Origin: Rubripirellula lacrimiformis
Lineage (GTDB): Bacteria; Planctomycetota; Planctomycetia; Pirellulales; Pirellulaceae
Reading direction: 5' to 3'
Length of the DNA: 64,000 nt
Assembly (NCBI RefSeq): GCF_007741535.1
Contig: NZ_CP036525.1
Location: forward strand, 248,001-312,000
Made by a program: the position numbers and the translations under genes. The notes beneath the pieces are model-generated. The model saw only the letters and a list, made by a program, of their open reading frames with translations, was not told the origin of the DNA and made no database searches. Positions 53,643 through 62,762 of the stretch are shown here, in pieces; position 1 is the first letter of the stretch, and each line of letters starts with the position of its first letter.

Positions 53643-54925
53643 ATTTCATTTTCTTGCGTATCGTTCCTGCCGTTTGCTTGCTGGTTCTTGGGGGATCCGT
53701 CGGACGGTCCCAAGAACAGGGCAGGGGCGTGGGCGAATCGTCATCCGCAGCGGCCGAAACCAAATTGGCCAATCGGTCCAACGTGTTGGCCGGGATCGAT
53801 GTGCTGCAGCGAGATGACTTTGACGTTTTGGCGGGCCAGAAAGTTGCGTTGATCACCAACCAGACCGGCATCACTCGCACGGGCGATTCGACCGTTTCGA
53901 TTTTGTTCGAATCCGATAACGTCGATCTGGTCGCGCTGTTCAGCCCCGAGCATGGGTTCGCCGGTACTCTGGATCAAGCGAACATTGATGATGGCCGTGA
54001 TGCAACCACCGGGTTGAAGGTCCACAGTCTGTACGGCAAGACTCGCGTGCCGACCCCCGAGATGCTGGCAGGTGTCGACACGCTGGTGTTTGACATCCAG
54101 GACATCGGTACCCGGTTCTATACCTACATCTCGACGATGGGCAGCGCGATGAAGGCCGCCGGACAGCAGGGAGTGCGATTCGTCGTCTTGGATCGGCCCA
54201 ACCCGATTGGCGGGATCGATGTTCAAGGTCCCGTGTTGGATGCTGGCAGTGAATCCTTCGTCGGGTTCCATCCGATTGCCGTGCGGCATGGGATGACCGT
54301 GGGCGAATTGGCACGCATGTTCCAAGCCGAGATGAAGATCGATGTCGACTTGGTGGTCGTGCCAGTGGAACGTTGGGATCGCGGTCAAATGCTGGACGAT
54401 ACCGGGCGTTTGTGGGTCAACCCGTCGCCGAATATGCGGAACCTGAACCAAGCCCTGCTGTATCCCGGTGTTGGGTTATGGGAGATGACCAACGTTTCCG
54501 TCGGACGCGGAACGGACATCCCGTTCGAGATCATCGGTGCCTCGTGGATCGATCCGATCGCGTTTGCCGATCGATTGAATTTGGCTGGATTGGCGGGCGT
54601 GCGTTTCATGCCGTTGATGTTCGTTCCCGAATCCAGTCAGTACGCAGACCAGCGATGTGGTGGCGTTCAAATTTTGATCACCAATCGATCCCAAGTCGAT
54701 CCGCTGCGGCTAGGCATGACCTTGGCGACGTCGCTGCACGCGATGTATCCCGAACAGTGGGATACGTCGAAACTGAATCGTTTGCTGTCTGATCAGAAAA
54801 CCGCCGACGGAATCTTGGCCGGCGCCAGCGCCGATGAATTGATTGCAGGCTATCAAGAAGAACTGGGATCGTTTCTGCAACGCCGCGCCAAATACCTGAT
54901 CTATCCCGATGTGGACGCCGAATGA
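53639..54925 (+). CDS. namZ: Exo-beta-N-acetylmuramidase NamZ-like (DUF1343), exported
   Basis: Protein of 428 residues of the DUF1343/NamZ family, which removes MurNAc from the ends of peptidoglycan strands in Bacillus. The signal peptide is FIFLRIVPAVCLLVLGGSVG. Family blocks: GQKVALITNQTGIT, LFSPEHGFAG with the PEHG motif, VFDIQDIGTRFYTYI, VVLDRPNPIGG and WVNPSPNMRNLNQALLYPG. It overlaps the symporter stop by 4 bp and the second family member start by 4 bp. It probably works in the periplasm or outside and supplies MurNAc for uptake. Confidence 0.93.
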   Translation: MNFIFLRIVPAVCLLVLGGSVGRSQEQGRGVGESSSAAAETKLANRSNVLAGIDVLQRDDFDVLAGQKVALITNQTGITRTGDSTVSILFESDNVDLVALFSPEHGFAGTLDQANIDDGRDATTGLKVHSLYGKTRVPTPEMLAGVDTLVFDIQDIGTRFYTYISTMGSAMKAAGQQGVRFVVLDRPNPIGGIDVQGPVLDAGSESFVGFHPIAVRHGMTVGELARMFQAEMKIDVDLVVVPVERWDRGQMLDDTGRLWVNPSPNMRNLNQALLYPGVGLWEMTNVSVGRGTDIPFEIIGASWIDPIAFADRLNLAGLAGVRFMPLMFVPESSQYADQRCGGVQILITNRSQVDPLRLGMTLATSLHAMYPEQWDTSKLNRLLSDQKTADGILAGASADELIAGYQEELGSFLQRRAKYLIYPDVDAE

Positions 54926-56130
54926 ACCCTGTGATTGGTAGCCCTACGGAATCGAACTCGGTTCCCATCGAAATGGGAATTGATCGATGGGTTCACCAGC
55001 GGCCGGATTGTCTCCGCAAGGCTGATCTTGGATTGCTGATGAACCGCGCGTCGGTGGATCGTGAACTGCGATTCAGTTGCGATGTGGTTGCCCAGTCGAT
55101 GCCGGGGCAATTGAAGGCCTTGTTCACTCCACAGCACGGGTTGTGGGGTGACGCGCAGGCGAACATGGTGGAAACGGATCATGGTTGGCACCACGGGTTG
55201 GGCGTTCCCATCTATAGCTTGTACAGCGAAACGCGGCGGCCCACGGCCGAAATGTTGGCTGGCATCGATTGTCTGATCGTCGATCTGCAGGATGTGGGGA
55301 CCCGAGTCTATACCTACTTTTGGACTCTGTTGGAATGCTTGCGTGCCTGTGCCGATGCGGGGGTGTCGATCGTGGTTTTGGATCGTCCCAATCCAATCGG
55401 TGGCGTTGTCGTCGAAGGACCGCTGCTTGATGAATCGTGTTTCAGTTTTGTCGGTGGCGCGACGATCCCGATGCGTCATGGTTTGACCATTGGCGAGGCG
55501 GCTGTCTGGTTTCGATCGGAGTTTGCGATCGACGTCGAACTGCATGTGGTGACGATGGAAGGGTGGTCACCCAATGCGTTCTACCAAGACCTTGGTCGTC
55601 ACTGGATTCCGCCATCGCCCAACTTGCCAACAGCAGAATCGGCGTTGGTGTATCCCGGTCAAGTCTTGTTGGAAGGCACCAACTTGTCGGAAGGTCGCGG
55701 AACCACGACGCCCTTTGAAATCATCGGGGCACCGTTCGTGGATCCGGAAGTGTTGCTTGCCGCGATTCCTACGGATGCGTTGCCCGGTGTGCGGTTTCTG
55801 CCGCTGTATTTCCGACCGACGTTCGATAAATGGGCAGGGCAAACCTGCGGTGGGGTGTCGATGCATGTCACTGACCGACAACGGTTTCGTTCGTATCGAA
55901 CAAGCGTCCAGTTGATCCTAGCGATCCAGCGACTTTGGCCAGGTGACTTTCGATGGCTGCCGCCGCCCTACGAATACGAAACACGGCTGCCGCCGATCGA
56001 TATCATCAGTGGTGGTGACCAACTGCGGCTTGCCACGGCATCCGCCGAATCGATCGATGCATTGTGTCAGGTGGACGAACAGGCCTGGAATGATCGCGTG
56101 CAGGGTTTTTATCTGTACAGCCGCAGCTAA
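54922..56130 (+). CDS. Second NamZ-like (DUF1343) protein, no signal peptide
   Basis: Protein of 402 residues with the same family blocks: LLMNRASVD, LFTPQHGLWGD, VDLQDVGTRVYTYFWTL, VVLDRPNPIGGVVVEGPLLD and PPSPNLPTAESALVYPG. Unlike the exported paralogue it has no signal peptide and has PQHG in place of PEHG. It could act on imported muropeptides or glycosides in the cytoplasm, or be exported by another route. It starts at an ATG overlapping the stop of the previous gene (ATGA), so both are made together. The change E to Q near the presumed active site may alter or reduce activity. Confidence 0.9.
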   Translation: MNPVIGSPTESNSVPIEMGIDRWVHQRPDCLRKADLGLLMNRASVDRELRFSCDVVAQSMPGQLKALFTPQHGLWGDAQANMVETDHGWHHGLGVPIYSLYSETRRPTAEMLAGIDCLIVDLQDVGTRVYTYFWTLLECLRACADAGVSIVVLDRPNPIGGVVVEGPLLDESCFSFVGGATIPMRHGLTIGEAAVWFRSEFAIDVELHVVTMEGWSPNAFYQDLGRHWIPPSPNLPTAESALVYPGQVLLEGTNLSEGRGTTTPFEIIGAPFVDPEVLLAAIPTDALPGVRFLPLYFRPTFDKWAGQTCGGVSMHVTDRQRFRSYRTSVQLILAIQRLWPGDFRWLPPPYEYETRLPPIDIISGGDQLRLATASAESIDALCQVDEQAWNDRVQGFYLYSRS

Positions 56131-56212
56131 TTGGCGAATCAGGCCTTCGCCGATGGGCTCTGGTGGTCAGAGGCTTTGCATCACTTGTGTCGAAAAGGGA
56201 CGAGGAATTCAA

Positions 56213-56899
56213 ATGAACCGCTCCAGCAATCTAAAAACGCCGTTTCTGTACGGGTTGATCGGATCTGTCCTGCTGGGGGCCGTGCTGGGGATCATCGCGG
56301 TGCTCCGCAATACCTGGCACTGGTTCGAAGTCCAGGTGATGCTGACCACGGTTATCGTTGCGGTTTCAAGCCTGTGTGGATTGGCCTGTGATTCGTTTCG
56401 GACACCGAAGGGAATGAACCTGATGCCCAAGGCGGGACTCGCCTTCGTTGGCATGGCAGCGGCGCTGCTGTTGACCGGTGTGTGGGGCGAAGTCGATTCG
56501 GAAGAGTATTGGAAAGCAACCATTTGTGTTTGCATCATCGCCGTCGCCATCGTGCATGTTGGACTACTGTCGATCGCCAAGTTGGCGTCACGGTTTCAGT
56601 GGGTCTATCTGGTCGGCAGCCAGATTATCTTCGGGTTTGCGTTGCTGCTTTGCGCGACGGTGATCGGTCAGATTGAATCATCCGAAGTTTGGCGATTGAT
56701 CGCGGCATTGTCGATCGTTGTTGCTGCAATCAGTTTGGTGATCCCCATCCTGCATCGGATCAGTCGCATGGGATCCCGTGGAGATACGCTGCAGAGTCCC
56801 GTTGTGGATCGGAACTTGGCATCGATTGACGACGAGATCGGTCGGCTGCAGATTCGGATTGCCGAGTTGCAGCGATTGAAAGAAACCATGACAAGCTGA
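56213..56899 (+). CDS. Polytopic membrane protein with C-terminal coiled coil
   Basis: Protein of 228 residues from the ATG at 56213, preceded by GAGGAATTCAA. Six hydrophobic helices lie between residues 9 and 185 (GLIGSVLLGAVLGIIAV, MLTTVIVAVSSLCGLAC, AGLAFVGMAAALLLTGV, ATICVCIIAVAIVHVGL, YLVGSQIIFGFALLLCA, LIAALSIVVAAISLVIPI). The last 25 residues (IDDEIGRLQIRIAELQRLK) form a short coiled coil. I recognise no family. It is 82 bp after the second NamZ gene, so may belong to the same transcript. Confidence 0.75.
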   Translation: MNRSSNLKTPFLYGLIGSVLLGAVLGIIAVLRNTWHWFEVQVMLTTVIVAVSSLCGLACDSFRTPKGMNLMPKAGLAFVGMAAALLLTGVWGEVDSEEYWKATICVCIIAVAIVHVGLLSIAKLASRFQWVYLVGSQIIFGFALLLCATVIGQIESSEVWRLIAALSIVVAAISLVIPILHRISRMGSRGDTLQSPVVDRNLASIDDEIGRLQIRIAELQRLKETMTS

Positions 56900-57208
56900 G
56901 GCTTGCCATCCCCCGTCAGGGCCCGTTGTCGTCGATTCCACGGTCCGCTCGGATCGCTGAAACAAGCTGGTCGGACGGACTGATCGGGGCTAAAATCAAT
57001 CGCCGTTTCGTGAGCTGTGATCGCGTGAGCGGCCGGGCATTTTCTGTTGCCTGTTCTTCGTTGCCTGATGGTCAGCGGCTCACGATCGCCGTAGAGGTTT
57101 CGGCTCAATCAGCAGACCGCAAACGCCAAACGGCTAAACGCCAGATGGTTAAACGTATGAACGAATCCTGGCTATCTGCTTCCTTCGATAACCCCCCTTG
57201 GATCGCTG
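56900..57208. repeat. Intergenic region with GTGAGC...GCGGCTCAC palindrome
   Basis: Within this 309-bp gap, GTGAGC (57010-57015) and GCGGCTCAC (57075-57083) bound a palindrome whose interior GTGAGCGGCCGGG resembles the element at 23127-23226. To the right, 57118-57150 holds short repeats of the form AAACGCCAAACGGCTAAACG ending in GGTTAAACG, similar to the 3' arm of the cloverleaf elements. No gene was seen. Confidence 0.65.
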
Positions 57209-58591
57209 ATGAATCCTCCACTGTCCTGGATCGTTTTCGTATTGTTGTTTGCCAGCGTCGTTGGGACACGCCATGTTTCGGGGGCCGATAAACCCAACGT
57301 GGTTCTGATTCTTGCAGACGATATGGGGTTGGGAGATTTTGCAAGCCACAACGGTGGCCTCAATCGCACGCCTTCGCTGGACCGGCTAGCGGACCAAAGC
57401 GTTTGGTTCCAGCACGCTTACTCTGCTGCTCCCGTCTGTGCTCCGGCCCGGGCCAGTTTGTTGACCGGACGCTATCCTCATCGGACCGGGGTGGTGACTT
57501 TGAACCAGAGTCTGTATCCCCAATTGACTCAGATGCGAAGCGACGAGATCACGCTGGCCAATCTGTTTCAGGATAGCGGCTATGTGACGGGGCTGATCGG
57601 GAAGTGGCACTGCGGGATCGCAAAGGAATATCAGCCCCTGTCTCGCGGCTTCGATGAATTCGAGGGCTTTTTCGACTACAAGGATGTACCTAGCTATTTC
57701 GATTACAAGCTGCGAATTCAGGACCAACAACAGCCGGCAAGCGACCAGTACCTGACCCGGGATCTATCGGCGCGAGCGATTCAGTTCGTTCGCCGGCATC
57801 AACAGCATCCGTTCTTTCTGCACTTGGCTCACTACGCGCCCCATCGTCCATTGGGGGCCCCCAAGGATCGCGTTGCCCCGTACTTGGACAAAGGGTTTGA
57901 TCGCGACACGGCCACGGTGTACGCCATGATCGAAATCATGGACGAAGGCATTGGCCAGTTGCTTGATGAACTGGATCGGTTGAATCTCAGCGAGAACACC
58001 ATTGTCATCTTTGCCAGTGATAACGGTCCCGATCCGGTCGTGGCCCCGCGGTTCAACCACGAACTGCGAGGGACGAAGTACACGGTGTACGAAGGAGGCA
58101 TTCGAGTACCGTTTTTGGTCCGATGGCCGGGCCAGTTCGCTGCGGGCAAACGCAGCGAGTTGATTCACTTTGTGGACGTGCTGCCGACGTTGGTGGATCT
58201 GTGTCGCTTAGAAAGACCGTCGGGTCTGCAGTTGGACGGCACCAGTTTGGCCGGACTGTTGAAGGGGGATGCAGACGACGGGGCGTTCCCCAAGCAACGG
58301 TTCTGGCAATGGAATCGCAAAGAACCGCTGTTCACGCACAACGCGGCCGTGCGTGAAGGTGAATGGAAATTGGTGCGTCCCTTTGTGACACGCGGAATCC
58401 CCAAGGGGCCGTCCAAACAGTCGCCCGCTCTGTACCGGATATCGACGGATCCGACCGAGTCCCAGGATGTATCCGATCAGCATCCCGATCGGACCGCGCG
58501 GATGAATGCCGCTCTGGACGCGTGGGGAACCGAAGTGGAACGAGATCGCACTCGGCCGCTGTTGAACCCCGCATCTGATTCCGCGGATTGA
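57209..58591 (+). CDS. Secreted sulfatase with CAPAR motif
   Basis: Sulfatase of 460 residues. The signal peptide is NPPLSWIVFVLLFASVVGTRHVSG. VVLILADDMGLGDFASHNGG holds the metal-site aspartates. The modification motif VCAPARASLLTGRYPHRTG gives formylglycine at Cys77 (C-x-P-A-R form, common in bacterial arylsulfatases). IGKWHCGIAKEYQPLSRGFDEF is the second block, with Cys where many have Leu, and FASDNGPDP carries the late metal ligands. Probably an N-acetylgalactosamine-6-sulfatase-like or arylsulfatase enzyme; the substrate is unknown. Confidence 0.93.
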   Translation: MNPPLSWIVFVLLFASVVGTRHVSGADKPNVVLILADDMGLGDFASHNGGLNRTPSLDRLADQSVWFQHAYSAAPVCAPARASLLTGRYPHRTGVVTLNQSLYPQLTQMRSDEITLANLFQDSGYVTGLIGKWHCGIAKEYQPLSRGFDEFEGFFDYKDVPSYFDYKLRIQDQQQPASDQYLTRDLSARAIQFVRRHQQHPFFLHLAHYAPHRPLGAPKDRVAPYLDKGFDRDTATVYAMIEIMDEGIGQLLDELDRLNLSENTIVIFASDNGPDPVVAPRFNHELRGTKYTVYEGGIRVPFLVRWPGQFAAGKRSELIHFVDVLPTLVDLCRLERPSGLQLDGTSLAGLLKGDADDGAFPKQRFWQWNRKEPLFTHNAAVREGEWKLVRPFVTRGIPKGPSKQSPALYRISTDPTESQDVSDQHPDRTARMNAALDAWGTEVERDRTRPLLNPASDSAD

Positions 58592-58776
58592 ACGCCGATG
58601 GTGAATCGTGATCGGCTGCGGTCCCGTTGATCACGGCGCCCGTTGATCGCGGCGTCCATTGAACCAGCTTGGTCGGGATCGCATCGCCGACGTGGTAACC
58701 GACACCCCACAGGCTGCCTTGATTCACCGAGGACTTTGCGATTGCAACATCGTTTTGTCCGCCGGGACGTTGGGGG

Positions 58777-59709
58777 TTACAGTTGGTTGGTCGCATAGAA
58801 GTGCATCATGCTGTAATACATGACCGCGGCGGTGGTGGCGCTCAACAGGATCACGATGCCGCCCACTCGGCGTGTCCGTTTGATTTGCCACCACATCAGC
58901 AGTCCGGTCACGCCCCAGGTGACCATTGCGATCGCCATGGCATCGATGAACAGCGACCAGAATCGGCGTCCGTTCCAATGGGGAGGTTGTCCGTGAGATG
59001 TGTGCAGTCGCACAAAGAAGGCTCGCGGCGAGTACCCGTCGTCACCGGTGAACCGAGTGATGTCGACGTGTCCATCCCGCAGCACGTAGGTCACTCGCAC
59101 CGGTTCGCCATCGACGCTGGCCAGAAAGTTCAGCTTGGTCCATCCCAGCGGTTCCGGCTTGCCGCTCGCCGTGATCCCCGCACGTTCCAAAACAGCGGAC
59201 GCCGACTGCTGGGCAAGCTGAAATGGATCGGGAGTGATGTCGATGTTTTTGACATCACGGAGCAGCGGTTCCAGGGGTTCCGAGGTTTTGTAATGCGTGG
59301 CCACCCACGCGGACTTGTCGCCCGGATCGAAATGGACCGCGTGTTTGGCACCCGACCCGTTGAACTGCAGAACCAATTCGTTGCTGTACTGGGGCGTATG
59401 GCTGGTGTCCAGTTCGATCTTTGCGTCGGGGGATGCTTGTTGTATCGCGTCGACGACCTGCTGAGCCATTTCGGTTTGCGATGGAAGATTCGCCCAGGCC
59501 GTATCGGTCAACTGATCCGCTGGCACCGGCGCGATACCCATTTCGGGCAGCAGACCATTGTGGTTCAGCATCGCTCCGGTAATTCCGTACAAGAAGACCC
59601 AGGGCAGCAGGAACAGGCCGATATACAGGTGAATTCGGCGCAGCAGCATCAGGATCCGTCCACGGGCTTTGCGTGGGCGGCGAGTCGCGGGGGTGGGGTT
59701 CGTGTTCAT
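58777..59709 (-). CDS. PepSY-domain membrane protein
   Basis: Protein of 310 residues. After a basic N-terminus (TRRPRKARGRILMLLRRIHLYIG), TM1 spans about 31-49 (LYIGLFLLPWVFLYGITGAML). The large exported middle domain contains a PepSY-like repeat. Two C-terminal helices follow (SLFIDAMAIAMVTWGVTGLLMWW and GGIVILLSATTAAVMYYSMM). This is the PepSY_TM layout found in siderophore-uptake or peptidase-inhibitor-type reductases such as PiuB. Its function here is not known; no TonB receptor gene is close. Confidence 0.85.
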   Translation of the reverse strand: MNTNPTPATRRPRKARGRILMLLRRIHLYIGLFLLPWVFLYGITGAMLNHNGLLPEMGIAPVPADQLTDTAWANLPSQTEMAQQVVDAIQQASPDAKIELDTSHTPQYSNELVLQFNGSGAKHAVHFDPGDKSAWVATHYKTSEPLEPLLRDVKNIDITPDPFQLAQQSASAVLERAGITASGKPEPLGWTKLNFLASVDGEPVRVTYVLRDGHVDITRFTGDDGYSPRAFFVRLHTSHGQPPHWNGRRFWSLFIDAMAIAMVTWGVTGLLMWWQIKRTRRVGGIVILLSATTAAVMYYSMMHFYATNQL

Positions 59710-59810
59710 TCGTGTTTCGATCGATAGCGTCGTCTGGATCGCGTGGCGGCAGACTCAAGTTGCCACTTCCGTATGTTGTATCCCGGTTGGACGTTCGGGT
59801 TTGTCACTGC

Positions 59811-60711
59811 GTTCGTAGTACCGGCTTTAGCCGGATTTTTTTGGCGACGCGGCGCTGCTAGGCGGGCCCGCTTCCGCTTGAAGAGAGCGTTCCGTTTAGC
59901 CGTGGAGCGGCGGCAGCTTTTTGCCGCGGGGCGTGCCCCACGGTTCACGATCACAGACGCAATCTTGACCTTCTCGGCCGGGCCGCCTGAGGGCGGCCCG
60001 GCCGAGAAGATCATTGGGGGATGCCACGTCCGGTGGCCAGAGGCCACCGTCATGATGCTTTCGCCTCTCCGAGGCTTTCATAAACTGGACGCTCTCTCCA
60101 GCCGGTGTTTCTCGGCGACGCGGTGCCGCTAGGCGGGCCCGCTTCCGCTTGAAGAGAGCGTTCCGTTTAGCCGCGGAGCGGCGGCAGCTTTTTGCCGTGG
60201 GGCGTGCCCCACGGTTCACGATGACAGACGCAATCTTGCTCTTCTCGGCCGGGCCGCTTGAGGGCGGCCCGGCCGAGAAGATCATTGGGGGACGCCATAT
60301 CCGGTGGCCAGAGGCCACCGTCATGATGCTTTCGCCTCTCCGAGGCTGTCGCAAACTGGACGCTCTCTTCAGCCGGCGTTTCTCGGCGACGCGGCACTGC
60401 TAGGCGGGCCCGCTTCCGCCTGAAGAGAGCGTTCCGTTTAGCCGCGGAGCGGCGGCAGCTTTTTGCCGTGGGGCGTGCCCCGCGGTTCACGATGACAGAC
60501 GCAATCTTGATCTTCTCGGCCGGGCCGCCTGAGGGCGGCCCGGCCGAGAAGAGCATTGGAGGACGCCATGTCCGGTGGCCAGAGGCCACCGTCATGATGC
60601 TTTCGCCTCTCCGAGGCTGTCGCAAACTGGACGCTCTCTTCAGCCGGCGTTTCCTTCGCTACGCGGTGCAGATATCAGGCCCCGTTTCTGCCTGAAGGCG
60701 GTACTACGAAC
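59811..60711. repeat. 0.9-kb repeat element with terminal inverted repeats and three ~272-bp copies
   Basis: GTTCGTAGTACCG (59811-59823) and CGGTACTACGAAC (60699-60711) are exact 13-bp terminal inverted repeats. Between them three tandem copies of ~272 bp start near 59834, 60106 and 60378. Each copy includes a 40-bp hairpin such as 59970-60009, with 18-bp arms CTTCTCGGCCGGGCCGCC around TGAG, and GGTGGCC-AGA-GGCCACC. The open frames across it, on both strands, repeat with the copies and are not believed to be genes. No transposase is present, so it would be non-autonomous if mobile. Confidence 0.88.
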
Positions 60712-60803
60712 AGAGCCAGTGCATTGCGTTGCGACTGACGACTATCTGCACAGGTGCGGCCAAATCCAACTTCGGTTCCCTGGCAAGACGCCTGGCCACC
60801 GTC

Positions 60804-62324
60804 TTACCCACCCAGTGTGCCGCCACCGCCCAGAGCCTGATAGGCTTTGACCGTTGCTGCCAATTGCTCCTGTTTGGTTTCAATCAGGATCATCTTGGAT
60901 TCCATCATGTCACGCTGGGACAGCAGCACGTCCAGGTATTCGCCGCGAGCATTTTGGAACAGCTTGGTGGCGCTGTCGACGGAACCTTCCAATGACGCCA
61001 ATTGTTGCTTCTTGATCTCGATGCTCTTGCCGTAGTTGTCCACTTTGGCCATGTAGTTGATGACTTCGGTGAACGCGTTCAGGACCGTGCGTTGGTAGTT
61101 GTAGACGACCTGAATCTGTTTGGCGTTCGCGCTGCGGTAGTCGGCCTTGATCGCTTTCTTGTTGATCAGCGGTGCCACTAGGTCACCGGCAACGTTGTAG
61201 ATCAACGATTCCGGTGTCGAGAACAGATACTTGGCATCAAAGGCTCGGTAGCCGACGCCAGCGTTCAACGCCAGCGATGGATAGAAGCGGGCGCGTGCGA
61301 CCTTGATGTCCAAGCCAGCGGCCCCCAGTTCACGTTCGGCTTGCCGGATATCCGATCGATTCTGAAGCAGTTGGGATGGCACGCCGATGCTAAGTGCGTG
61401 CAGGTTCAGATCGATGTACTCCACATTGGTCCGGTCCACGCGTTGAGGATAACGACCAAGCAAAAAGTTGATTCGGTTTTCGGCTTCGACGATTTGCTGT
61501 TGGATGATCAGCTTCTCGCTCTCGTTCTTGTGAACCTCGGCTTGGAAACGTTGAACGGCCAGTTCGGTTCCGCGAGCCTGTTCCTTCATCGCCTTGGCGG
61601 TTTCCAAGCTCTTCTGCTGAAGTTCGATCGTCGTATCGAGCGTTGCCAATTGGTTGTCCAGTGCCAACAGTTCGTAGTAGTTCTCGGCAACTTCGGCGAC
61701 CATGCGAGTGACGACATAGTTTTGTCCGTCACGTGTGCCGAGGTAGCGCAAGCATGCAGCGTCTTTGGCGTTGCGCAGCTTTCGCCAGATGTCGAGTTCC
61801 CACCGCAGATTGGTGGCGACCAAGAAATCCGGCAGCGGTTCGGGGAAGGCCTGGCCAGGGCGAACTTCCAGTTGGTCTTCGACCGCACCTTCACGCGTGT
61901 ATTGACCTGGCTTTTCGATTCCCGCGCCAGCTCCGAACGTCACGAACGGGAGGTATTCCCCGCTGCGAGCCTGAACTTCGTTGTTGGCGATCTGGATCTC
62001 TTGAGCCAAGATCCGCAGCTCTTGGTTGCCGACGATGGCTTGATCGATCAGACCCGCCAACATCGGATCTTCAAAGAATTCGTACCAGCCCATGTGAGCC
62101 GAGTTCTCTAGACTGTCGAACTCATTGGAATCCTCGGCGGTCGTCGCCTCGCCTTCCAGGTTGGTGGTCCCGTGGAAACTCTCCGGCCGCGCGGCCGCCG
62201 GTGAAGCACGACGTAGCTGGGGAATGGAGCACGCCGGCAGAATCAACAGCAAGCTCGAAACGATTGCACTCGATAGAAGGCGATGGAGTCGCGCTCCGTT
62301 TGGGCGATTCACTAATGGGGACAT
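60804..62324 (-). CDS. Outer-membrane efflux lipoprotein (TolC/NodT family)
   Basis: Outer-membrane factor of 506 residues. I use the ATG at 62324, which starts a lipoprotein signal with lipobox LILPACS, typical of NodT-type OMFs; the open frame upstream is non-coding in look. The body shows two halves of long amphipathic helices (ELRILAQEIQIANNEVQARSGEYLPF, and AREQARGTELAVQRFQAEVHKNE-like) and RSDIRQAERELGAAGLDIKVAR, the classic OMF repeat. It lies downstream of the RND pump gene on the same strand and would form the outer duct of the pump. Confidence 0.93.
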   Translation of the reverse strand: MSPLVNRPNGARLHRLLSSAIVSSLLLILPACSIPQLRRASPAAARPESFHGTTNLEGEATTAEDSNEFDSLENSAHMGWYEFFEDPMLAGLIDQAIVGNQELRILAQEIQIANNEVQARSGEYLPFVTFGAGAGIEKPGQYTREGAVEDQLEVRPGQAFPEPLPDFLVATNLRWELDIWRKLRNAKDAACLRYLGTRDGQNYVVTRMVAEVAENYYELLALDNQLATLDTTIELQQKSLETAKAMKEQARGTELAVQRFQAEVHKNESEKLIIQQQIVEAENRINFLLGRYPQRVDRTNVEYIDLNLHALSIGVPSQLLQNRSDIRQAERELGAAGLDIKVARARFYPSLALNAGVGYRAFDAKYLFSTPESLIYNVAGDLVAPLINKKAIKADYRSANAKQIQVVYNYQRTVLNAFTEVINYMAKVDNYGKSIEIKKQQLASLEGSVDSATKLFQNARGEYLDVLLSQRDMMESKMILIETKQEQLAATVKAYQALGGGGTLGG

Positions 62325-62762
62325 GCGTCTATTCCTTGACGTCCTGGTCCAGGATCTACAGCTCCTGGTGCCGACCACTTCCGTGTGGGTCAAACCTGTC
62401 ACTACCGGTCGTTCGTAACCAGGCTGCCCATGATCCGACAAGTCATCCTGACTGGTCGTGTGGAGTGATCGACGGTGGTTGCACTGGTCTCGTATCGCTG
62501 GCGGTCGGTGAACCGGTGAAATGAACTTCACCACGCCACTTTCGTCACGCAAACGATCGATTCTGTTCCTCCCATCGTCGGTTCAGCTGGCTAGCCTTTA
62601 TCCCTAGCGGCAATAAATATCGCAAAATGCGCATCGCCCGCAGACTGTGCATTTTGACTATTGCGCATGCGGAAACTTGGCGGAAAACTCCGTCAAATGT
62701 AGCCGTGGAGGCGAGGACGACCGGGGAATGCTAGCATTGCTGGTCGATTGGGCGCCGCAGGT
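62325..62762. other. Gap between RND pump and outer-membrane factor genes
   Basis: 438 bp without a clear gene. AAAATGCGCA (62624-62633) and TGTGCATTTT (62646-62655) form a hairpin in an otherwise AT-rich patch, which is the most likely promoter or attenuator region for the outer-membrane factor. The rest shows nothing I can name. Confidence 0.5.

Noticed and set aside
59743-60695. Overlapping ORFs of 84-152 residues on both strands
   Set aside because: They repeat with the ~272-bp copies and cover strong hairpins; repeat artefacts.
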